From positions 1 through 11,718 of the forward strand of contig JAKIUD010000084.1 in assembly GCA_021647765.1 (NCBI GenBank): a stretch of DNA of 11,718 nucleotides. The letters run 5' to 3'. The notes beneath the pieces were generated by a model that made no database searches, was not told where the DNA came from, and saw nothing but the letters and a program-made list of their open reading frames with translations. The first letter of the stretch is position 1; each line of letters opens with the position of its first letter. Below, one piece after another: positions 6,577-11,718 of this stretch. The DNA is from Desulfuromusa sp. GTDB lineage: Bacteria > Desulfobacterota > Desulfuromonadia > Desulfuromonadales > Geopsychrobacteraceae. A program made the position numbers and the translations under genes.

Positions 6577-6723
6577 AAAAATTGGACGTATGAGTAGACC
6601 ATTACGGAAGTACACACCTCCTGTCAGTTGTTTGGTCGCTGCGAGTTCAGCCGCAAACATCTTGGGTCAGGGGCGAGGGGTGTGACTCAGTCCCGCCGCG
6701 ATCACGGTGACGCTTAGGGAATC
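6577..6723. other. Non-coding flank left of the IS481-like element
   Basis: No gene, tRNA or terminator with a T-run was found between the RR-leader pair and the target duplication. The stretch is G-rich in its middle (GGGTCAGGGGCGAGGGGTG around 6663-6681). Joined to the sequence after 8090 it represents the site before IS insertion. Confidence 0.5.
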
Positions 6724-6729
6724 CTTAAG
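6724..6729. repeat. Target-site duplication, left copy
   Basis: CTTAAG directly outside the left inverted repeat, identical to 8085-8090. Because the sequence is palindromic it could also be read as an outward extension of the inverted repeats, but the TG...CA ends favour a duplication. Confidence 0.7.
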
Positions 6730-6754
6730 TGTTGAGTGCCATGACATCGCTAAC
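6730..6754 (+). repeat. Left terminal inverted repeat, IS481-like element
   Basis: This 25-bp end matches the reverse complement of 8060-8084 at 22 positions; differences are at repeat positions 5, 13 and 14. It lies about 40 bp beyond the stop codon of the transposase gene. Confidence 0.85.
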
Positions 6755-6758
6755 GGAT

Positions 6759-6781
6759 TTAAGTGCCACAACATCGCTAAC
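6759..6781 (+). repeat. Inner copy of the left repeat
   Basis: This 23-bp stretch, from TTAAGTGCCACAAC to GCTAAC, is identical to the inner part of the right terminal repeat (reverse complement of 8060-8082). It matches the right end better than its own left end does. It is probably a second transposase binding site. Confidence 0.75.
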
Positions 6782-6793
6782 ACTCAACACAGT

Positions 6794-7963
6794 TTATCTG
6801 ATCTTGTAGTCAAATTCATCGACCTGGGCTTTGCCCAGATAGAGCTTCAACTTCTGTTCTTTGACATCGATAGTAGCCACCACATATTCGAGCTTGAGTT
6901 CTGGCGGAACTGGAAACAGTTCGCCGAGAATGTTCAGCTTGAGATCACTGCGAATCAGACGAACCAAGTGGTACCGCCCGGTCTCCGGTTTCTCTAGCCG
7001 CTGTTGGGTTTTACTCCCCGGATCAGGAAATCTCAAGGTCGCTTTGCTCGCGGAAAGTGCCTTGAGGGGAGTCTTCCCGCCAAGCTTGCTGTATCGGTAA
7101 GAGCTGTTATGTCGTTGCTCGAAGGTCATTGTTCCGGAGTGTAGTTCATCAACTGAAGACATTATCACCTTGCCGAGAAACTTCTGCTGGTAGTGATCAT
7201 TGAATTGCTCGATGTACCCGTTACGCCACGGCTCGGCCATAGGGATAAACCAGGCTTCAACATCATGGTGCAGACAAAGCCGGACAAACTGGCTCAATGC
7301 TCTCGGATATTTTGGACTGCCAAGAAAAGACATGGCGTTATCGACCTGAAGATTATCCGGTATTCCCAGTCGCGACCAGATCGCCCAAGTTCCGTCCAAG
7401 ACATCTTGTCCAGATTTGGAGAGCGAAGCATGCAGGCCACATCGTGCTGTTGCAGCATCGATCACGTTGAGCCCGTAGAAACGGATCGGGCCGGTCAGAT
7501 AGCATGGGCCAACCATATCCATCTGATGGGTCTGGTTCGGCAGTAGCGCGGGAAGTTTAGGATATGGCGTTCCCTTTGGTTCGTAGTTGCCGGTTCGGCG
7601 ATGGGTCAAATCATTACGTTTGAGGATACGATTGATCGTACGCAGTGATGGCAACGGCGACACGCGAAGGTCTTCCAACTCCCATAGAATGGCCTGTGCA
7701 CCACAAAACAGGTTCTTGTTGTAGAGGCTCAAGCGCACGAACTTGACGATCTCCTCAATCTCGACCGGTGTACGATGCGGCGTTGATTGAGGCTTGCGGG
7801 AATGATCCTCAAACCACAAAGGATCGTTCTCGCTGTGTCGCTTAACCCACTTGTAGAGCCAGAACTTTGATTTGCCGAGAGATGCGCAAATTGATTCAGG
7901 TTTTTCGCCTGCCGTGAACCGCTGAACAGCCAGCACCCGGCATTTTTTGATATCATCGTCCAT
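6794..7963 (-). CDS. IS481-like DDE transposase
   Basis: A 389-residue transposase. An N-terminal helix-turn-helix region (about 10-45, with SICASLGKSKFWLYKWVKRH) and a second HTH-like segment (about 65-120) precede an rve-type catalytic core. The acidic triad is visible: Asp149 in HQMDMVGP, Asp208 in QVDNAMSF and Glu252 in GYIEQFN, with 43 residues between the last two. About 60 C-terminal residues form a beta-rich tail (YHLVRLIRSDLKLNILGELF). ATG 7963 is chosen because GGAGG lies five bases upstream; a GTG at 7969 is too close to it. The frame is unbroken, all catalytic residues and both ends are present, so the element may still be mobile. Confidence 0.92.
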   Translation of the reverse strand: MDDDIKKCRVLAVQRFTAGEKPESICASLGKSKFWLYKWVKRHSENDPLWFEDHSRKPQSTPHRTPVEIEEIVKFVRLSLYNKNLFCGAQAILWELEDLRVSPLPSLRTINRILKRNDLTHRRTGNYEPKGTPYPKLPALLPNQTHQMDMVGPCYLTGPIRFYGLNVIDAATARCGLHASLSKSGQDVLDGTWAIWSRLGIPDNLQVDNAMSFLGSPKYPRALSQFVRLCLHHDVEAWFIPMAEPWRNGYIEQFNDHYQQKFLGKVIMSSVDELHSGTMTFEQRHNSSYRYSKLGGKTPLKALSASKATLRFPDPGSKTQQRLEKPETGRYHLVRLIRSDLKLNILGELFPVPPELKLEYVVATIDVKEQKLKLYLGKAQVDEFDYKIR

Positions 7964-8032
7964 GGACACCTCCAGATAGAATTAGGTGCCCACAGTTTTA
8001 CGTGGCTACTATTCGATTGTCAGAGAACATTT

Positions 8033-8051
8033 GTTATCGATGTACTGGCAC
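8033..8051 (-). repeat. Inner, degenerate copy of the right repeat
   Basis: GTTATCGATGTACTGGCAC resembles GTTAGCGATGTTGTGGCAC at 8060-8078, with differences at three positions of 19. It makes the right end a two-copy array like the left end. Confidence 0.6.
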
Positions 8052-8059
8052 ACTTTTCA

Positions 8060-8084
8060 GTTAGCGATGTTGTGGCACTTAACA
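8060..8084 (-). repeat. Right terminal inverted repeat, IS481-like element
   Basis: The 25-bp right end, ending in ACA at 8084. Its reverse complement begins TGTTAAGTGCC and matches 6730-6754 at 22 of 25 positions. Confidence 0.85.
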
Positions 8085-8090
8085 CTTAAG
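8085..8090. repeat. Target-site duplication, right copy
   Basis: CTTAAG immediately outside the right inverted repeat, identical to 6724-6729. Confidence 0.7.
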
Positions 8091-8177
8091 TTCTTCACGC
8101 CACCCAAATATCACCACCCCTAGTCCCTCCCTCCACCACACACCACAACATTTTGTATTTTTTTTGAAAAAAACTTG

Positions 8178-8206
8178 TTGACGGTCATCGCGAGATTCCC
8201 AAGATA
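8178..8206 (+). promoter_or_regulatory. Candidate promoter of the prophage head operon
   Basis: TTGACG (8178-8183) is followed after 17 bases by AAGATA (8201-8206), a good -35 with a moderate -10. The -35 overlaps a small palindrome, TGACGGTCA (8179-8187). This is the last candidate before the 8268 start codon. A transcript from here would begin at about 8213, inside the 5' arm of the hairpin at 8210-8252. Confidence 0.45.
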
Positions 8207-8209
8207 AAG

Positions 8210-8252
8210 AAGCGTACTAGAAATTCTCCGGAACTTCTAAGGCGCTTTTTTT
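8210..8252 (+). terminator. Intrinsic terminator just upstream of the head operon
   Basis: AAGCG (8210-8214) pairs with CGCTT (8243-8247), TAGAA (8218-8222) with TTCTA (8235-8239) and TTC (8224-8226) with GAA (8231-8233), closing a TCCG loop. Seven T residues run from 8246. This has the form of a Rho-independent terminator. It ends only 16 bp before the first head gene, so late transcription entering from upstream would have to pass it, which would fit an antitermination or attenuation control. About 50 preceding bases (8099-8152) are C-rich and nearly free of G on the + strand. Confidence 0.6.
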
Positions 8253-8267
8253 ATTTGGGAGACGTAA

Positions 8268-8489
8268 ATGGCAGCAATAACGCTCGAACAAGCCGAAGCT
8301 CAGCGCGACAAGTACCTGAAGATGAGTCTCGACTACGATTGTCAGGCCTACGTTTCCACCCGTGCTGGTCAGCGCAACTCCAAAGATATGCCCACTCTGG
8401 GCGAAATCAATAAGCAGATCAAATTCTGGGAGCAACAGGTCGCCCGTCTCGAAGGTAGAAGCCGCATCAACGCGGGGGCTCCGTTATGA
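8268..8489 (+). CDS. Small phage head-tail connector-like protein (DUF6148/gpW-like)
   Basis: A 73-residue protein of the small family typically found just before lambda-type portal genes. It starts MAAITLEQAEAQRDKYLKM and ends with a helix LGEINKQIKFWEQQVARLEG, the pattern seen in DUF6148 and gpW-like joining proteins. These usually help connect head and tail, though the role of DUF6148 is not firmly known. GGGAG at 8257-8261 lies six bases before the ATG. The TGA overlaps the portal ATG (ATGA), so translation is coupled. Confidence 0.78.
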   Translation: MAAITLEQAEAQRDKYLKMSLDYDCQAYVSTRAGQRNSKDMPTLGEINKQIKFWEQQVARLEGRSRINAGAPL

Positions 8490-10177
8490 GCGAGCAATTG
8501 ACGATCAAGCCCAACCTGCTGGATCGGGCGGTCTCTTACATCAGCCCCGTCCGTGGCATGCAGCGCATGGTCGCCAAGCAGATGATGGCCATGGGCGGTG
8601 GTGGGTACATCGGTGCCGATAAGTCCCGCCGCAGCCTGATGAACTGGCTCACCGGCGGTGGCAGCGCCGATGCCGACACCCTGGCCGACCTGCCGACCCT
8701 GCGCGAGCATTCCCGTGATCTTATCCGCAATACGCCCATGGGCGCTGGCGCAGTCGGCACTATCGTCACCAGCGTGGTCGGATCCGGGCTTACCCTGCAG
8801 TGTGCCATTGACCGTGATCTGCTTACCCTCACCGACGATCAGGCCGATGCCTGGGAATCGAATACTGAACGTGAGTTCAACCTCTGGGCTCTCAACTGCG
8901 ACCTGCGGCGCACCCTCAACTTTTACGATATGCAAGAGCTCGCCTTTCGTTCGATGTTAGAGAACGGCGATGTCTTCACCGTGCTCTCGTACAAAAAACG
9001 TCCCGGCGATATCTACGGGCTCAAGCTCTCCCTGGTCGAAGCTGATCGTGTCTGCAACGAAAATGAGGCCCCGGATAGTGCCAGTCTCGCCGGTGGCATC
9101 CAGTGCGACGGCGACGGTGCTCCGGAGTTTTATCATATTCTCAAGCACCACCCCGGCAACGCGACCTACCAGGCGAAAGAGTGGGACAAGATCCCAGCCT
9201 TCGGCGAAAAGCGCGGACAGCGCAACGTCATCCATCTGTACACCATGCTGCGCATCGATCAATCACGCGGGGTGCCGCTTTTGGCCCCGGTCATCGAACC
9301 TCTCAAGCAGATCAGTAAGCTCACCGAAGTTGAGCTGATGGCTTCAGTTTTGGCCAGCCTGTTCACCGTTTTTATCAAAACCGAAAACGGCCAGGGCCTT
9401 CCCGGTTTCTCTGGCCCAGCAGCCCCGGGCCAGCCCAACCCCAACGCCCCGGCCTTAGCCAAGCAGGCACCCGCCAAAGACAAACAGCCCATCGCCATGG
9501 GCAGTGGGCTGATTGTCGACCTGGCCGAGAACGAGTCGGTCAGCTCCGAAACACCTGGCCGTCCCAACGGTGCCTTCGAGCCCTTCTTTATGGCAATAGT
9601 CAAGGAGATCGGCATTGGTATCGAGCTGCCGGTCGAAATTTTGATGAAGTCTTTCAATAAAAGCTACTCGGCTAGTCGCGGGGCGATCAACGAGGCCTGG
9701 CGCATGTTTTTAAAGCGCCGCTCGAAGTTGTCCCGTGGTCAATGCGATCCGGTCTATGCTGCCTTTTTGGATGAGGCTGTCGCCTCTGGCCGCATTGCCG
9801 CCCCTGGTTATTTTGCCAACCCGCTGATTCGCCAGGCCTACCTGGGGGCCAGTTGGAACGGCCCCGGTCGCGGCCAGATCAACGAGCTGGTAGAAGTCAA
9901 AGCCGCCGAGCTGCGCACCGAGATCGGCATGAGCACCTTGACTGCCGAGATCGCCGCTTACAGCGGTGGCGATGGACTCGCTATTCACCGCCAGCGGGTC
10001 AAAGAGGTCAAGCGCCGGATTGAGGGCGGGTTGGTCGATAAGAAAACAGAAAAGGATCATTTGACCCTCAACGAAAAAAGGATCGATGACGGCCGCGAAC
10101 CACTGACGGGTGGCGACGCCGTCTTTATGTCTGCCAGCACGATTCCGGCTGTCGAAGTTGAGGAGGATGGCGCATGA
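8486..10177 (+). CDS. Phage portal protein, lambda family
   Basis: A 563-residue portal protein of the lambda gpB type, which forms the dodecameric ring at one head vertex for DNA packaging and tail joining. Supporting segments: HSRDLIRNTPMGAGAVGTIV followed by VVGSGLTLQ near residues 70-105, FRSMLENGDVFTVL (about 154-167), VIHLYTMLRIDQSRGVPLLA (about 249-268), and GIELPVEILMKSFNKSYSAS followed by WRMFLKRRSKL (about 376-416). A Pro/Ala-rich loop interrupts the middle (GPAAPGQPNPNAPALAKQAP). The length is normal and the frame intact. Its own ribosome binding site is weak, which fits coupling to the 8268 gene through ATGA. The expected terminase large subunit gene is not found upstream. Confidence 0.95.
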   Translation: MSEQLTIKPNLLDRAVSYISPVRGMQRMVAKQMMAMGGGGYIGADKSRRSLMNWLTGGGSADADTLADLPTLREHSRDLIRNTPMGAGAVGTIVTSVVGSGLTLQCAIDRDLLTLTDDQADAWESNTEREFNLWALNCDLRRTLNFYDMQELAFRSMLENGDVFTVLSYKKRPGDIYGLKLSLVEADRVCNENEAPDSASLAGGIQCDGDGAPEFYHILKHHPGNATYQAKEWDKIPAFGEKRGQRNVIHLYTMLRIDQSRGVPLLAPVIEPLKQISKLTEVELMASVLASLFTVFIKTENGQGLPGFSGPAAPGQPNPNAPALAKQAPAKDKQPIAMGSGLIVDLAENESVSSETPGRPNGAFEPFFMAIVKEIGIGIELPVEILMKSFNKSYSASRGAINEAWRMFLKRRSKLSRGQCDPVYAAFLDEAVASGRIAAPGYFANPLIRQAYLGASWNGPGRGQINELVEVKAAELRTEIGMSTLTAEIAAYSGGDGLAIHRQRVKEVKRRIEGGLVDKKTEKDHLTLNEKRIDDGREPLTGGDAVFMSASTIPAVEVEEDGA

Positions 10178-10938
10178 GTGTGGCCCCTCTATTCGGCACC
10201 CTTAACGCCACCGTCTCCGGCACCATCGCCCGCAATACGCCTAAGGGGACGCGCCGGATTGTCGAGCCGTTCGGCGACGGTGGCACCCTGGCCCTTGAGC
10301 TCAAAAAGAAGCGGCCGAAGGAGCACATCGTCAACATTGTCGATGAGGATCTGTTCAAGGCCTTTGATTTTATCAAAAACGCAACCTCCGGAGAAATCCG
10401 GACGCTGAAGAAATACGACTGGATCTCATCTCAAGAGACCTTCGACGCAGTGCTTGGCATCAACGCCGACGCAGGTCCCGAGATGTTCTACCGCTGGTAC
10501 TACCTGAAAAAGCTCGGCATGGTCATGGAGCCGGACACGGCGCCAGAGTATGACCTGCTCAGTACCGGTCACAACTTGGGCATGAAGCTACTCGGCATCC
10601 CGCTGATGAAGGTCGGGCTCAAAAAAACCGACCTGATCAATGAGGATCCGCTGAGCGTCATTACCAGTTACGGCAGCAGCGGCACCTTCATGATCCTGTT
10701 GCCCAGCGGTGCCGAACAGATCGAAGCCACCCGGCAAAAGCTGACCGGCCTGTCAGCGGATTTCTTTTTTGCAGGCAAGGTCAAAGAGGCAACCGAGATT
10801 TTTGATGATGCCGAAAGCTTCGGACAGTTCAACGTTTCCGCCCTGTCAGCGGCCAGCATCATGATGGCCAAGCTGTCGGTGATTTCCAATTACGACAGTG
10901 GGCTGCCTGTCATCGACTTGAAGGAGTTAGCGCAATGA
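10174..10938 (+). CDS. Dam/D12-like methyltransferase fold without the catalytic DPPY motif
   Basis: A 254-residue protein set among head genes. RRIVEPFGDGGTLALELK (residues 27-44) matches the SAM-binding motif I of D12-class adenine methyltransferases, NIVDEDLFKAF (54-64) matches the acidic NDLN-type loop, and EMFYRWYYLKKLG (103-115) matches their conserved aromatic helix. Where active enzymes have FYLDPPY, after the usual DxxxVIxRYDSPxT-like run, this protein has DPLSVITSYGSSGTFMILLP and then SG; L-P-S-G replaces D-P-P-Y. Methyl transfer is therefore unlikely, while SAM binding may persist. It may have a structural or regulatory head role. ATGA overlaps both neighbours, and AGGAGG (10161-10166) lies seven bases before the ATG. 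The family relation is my alignment by eye. Confidence 0.7.
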   Translation: MSVAPLFGTLNATVSGTIARNTPKGTRRIVEPFGDGGTLALELKKKRPKEHIVNIVDEDLFKAFDFIKNATSGEIRTLKKYDWISSQETFDAVLGINADAGPEMFYRWYYLKKLGMVMEPDTAPEYDLLSTGHNLGMKLLGIPLMKVGLKKTDLINEDPLSVITSYGSSGTFMILLPSGAEQIEATRQKLTGLSADFFFAGKVKEATEIFDDAESFGQFNVSALSAASIMMAKLSVISNYDSGLPVIDLKELAQ

Positions 10939-11718
10939 AATGGTACGAAATCAAAGCCCTTGCAGGCCGTGTCGCTGAAATTTTCATTTTTGACGTAATC
11001 GTTGATTATGCCTGGGATGAAAGCGAAGTCACCGCCAAGGGGTTTATTGATGACCTGCAGGCCTTAGGCGATCTGGATGAAATCAGGGTCCGGATCAACA
11101 GCCCCGGTGGCAGTGTCTATGCCGGGAACGTCATCTACAACGTCCTTAAGCGGCAGTCCGCCAAGGTCACGGTTATTGTCGATGGAATTGCCGCATCAAT
11201 CGCCTCTGTTGTCGCTATGGCCGGGGATACCGTCATTATGCCCGCAAACGCCATGATGATGATCCATAACCCCATGGCCTACGCAAACGGCAACGCTGAA
11301 GATCTGCAAAAAGTCATTAACCGCCTAGAGACAGCAAAGGTGGGGATGTTGGCCAGCTACAGCAGTAAAACCGGCCTGTCCGAAGAAAAGCTTATTGAAA
11401 TGTTGGACGCTGAAACCTGGCTGACCGCTACCGAAGCCAAGGAGCTCGGGTTTGCCGATGAAGTCGGACAACCTGTCCAGATGGCCGCAGAGTTCGACTT
11501 ATCTCGCTATCACAACCCACCACAATCGTTAACCAATAAACAGCAACCCTCTGCGCCACAACCTCTGGCTCCGGTTGCCCAACAATCCCCTGCAAGAGGA
11601 GAAGACCCTATGAAATTAGAAGAACTGCAAGCGAAGCACCCAGACCTGTACGCAACGGTTGTCGCCAACGCAAAGAAAGCTGGTCACGATGAAGGGTTGC
11701 AGGCCGGGATCGCTGCCG
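10935..11718 (+). CDS. ClpP-like prohead protease (with scaffold domain), partial
   Basis: The frame is open to the window's right edge (261 codons seen). This is the ClpP/S14-type maturation protease that processes the capsid during assembly. RINSPGGSVYAGN (53-65) is the oxyanion region, Ser88 in DGIAASIAS the nucleophile, His111 in MMMIHNP the base, and MLDAETWLTATEA (156-168) holds the likely acidic partner. TATEAKELGFADEVG ends the protease domain near residue 180. A Pro/Gln-rich linker (NKQQPSAPQPLAP) then leads to a second domain beginning MKLEELQAKH, probably the scaffold. AAGGAG at 10921-10926 lies eight bases before the ATG, which overlaps the preceding stop. Confidence 0.92.
   Translation, partial: MKWYEIKALAGRVAEIFIFDVIVDYAWDESEVTAKGFIDDLQALGDLDEIRVRINSPGGSVYAGNVIYNVLKRQSAKVTVIVDGIAASIASVVAMAGDTVIMPANAMMMIHNPMAYANGNAEDLQKVINRLETAKVGMLASYSSKTGLSEEKLIEMLDAETWLTATEAKELGFADEVGQPVQMAAEFDLSRYHNPPQSLTNKQQPSAPQPLAPVAQQSPARGEDPMKLEELQAKHPDLYATVVANAKKAGHDEGLQAGIAA
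11610..11718 (+). CDS. Nested in-frame start, probable scaffold protein, partial
   Basis: Inside the protease frame, AGAGGAG (11595-11601) lies eight bases before an in-frame ATG at 11610, ideal spacing. The product would start MKLEELQAKHPDLYATVVAN just after the protease-scaffold linker, with a charged helical N terminus. This mirrors lambda, where the Nu3 scaffold is translated from within the C protease gene. The rest is outside the window. Confidence 0.6.
   Translation, partial: MKLEELQAKHPDLYATVVANAKKAGHDEGLQAGIAA

Larger units (their letters stand above)
6730..8084 (-). mobile_element. Complete IS481-like insertion sequence
   Basis: A 1355-bp element with one transposase gene on the minus strand. 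The ends TGTTGAGTGCC (from 6730) and, read inward, TGTTAAGTGCC (from 8084) are imperfect inverted repeats, 22 of 25 matching. The hexamer CTTAAG flanks both sides (6724-6729 and 8085-8090) as a target duplication; it is itself a palindrome. Both ends carry a second, inner copy of the repeat. The element appears complete. The family is assigned from the transposase architecture and could be a related DDE group. Confidence 0.88.

Noticed and set aside
6730..6781. Short CRISPR-like array from the repeated CATCGCTAAC motif
   Set aside because: There are only two copies per end, they are inverted between ends, and they coincide with IS termini.
6707..6997. Plus-strand frame across the IS481-like left end
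   Set aside because: It reads antisense through the transposase C terminus and the terminal repeats, so it is a chance frame.
8369..8935. A 188-codon minus-strand open frame opposite the start of the portal gene
   Set aside because: It lies wholly across the DUF6148-like and portal genes, which have clear family matches, and its own sequence is low-complexity without a recognisable domain or ribosome site.

Overview
This window is a mosaic of mobile and accessory DNA from a bacterium that looks Gram-negative. It carries an IS21-type element, an IS481-like element, a lambda-type prophage capsid cluster and proteins with twin-arginine-like leaders. Moderate G+C, strong AGGAGG-type ribosome binding sites and this prophage style would fit a Desulfuromonas/Geobacter-like host, but that is only an impression. 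No tRNA, rRNA or CRISPR array is visible.

Layout. (1) 1-1143: the right part of an IS21-family element, with the end of istA, a complete istB and a right terminus at 1143. The insertion cut the 3' end off a small minus-strand gene (1144-1347), whose frame now runs into the IS. (2) 1363-1710: a reading frame clearly derived from FtsZ. It lacks the GTP-binding half, about 37 internal codons and the C-terminal tail. (3) 1817-5471, minus strand: a compact operon transcribed in the order WYL-domain regulator, DUF2779 protein (Cas4-like nuclease plus DnaQ-like exonuclease), PD-(D/E)XK nuclease. Its control region (5472-5615) holds a perfect inverted repeat and a pair of related 16-mers. (4) 5616-6576, plus strand: two divergently transcribed small genes of unknown function, both starting with RR-containing leaders. 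(5) 6730-8084: a complete IS481-like element with imperfect inverted repeats, doubled subterminal repeats and a 6-bp CTTAAG target duplication. (6) 8091-11718: the start of a prophage head operon: a small DUF6148/gpW-like protein, the portal protein, a protein resembling a Dam methyltransferase without its catalytic motif, and a ClpP-like prohead protease. The protease gene runs off the window and contains a well-placed internal start, probably for a scaffold protein. The head genes overlap by 4 bp (ATGA). No terminase gene lies upstream of them here.

How the parts may work together. The WYL/DUF2779/PD-(D/E)XK operon looks like a self-regulated nuclease module. WYL repressors of the BrxR/CapW type control several anti-phage systems, so a defence role is a reasonable inference, though I do not recognise this set as a named system. 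The head genes form one translationally coupled late operon. The two best leads are the nuclease module with its operator region, and the methyltransferase-like protein set among the capsid genes.
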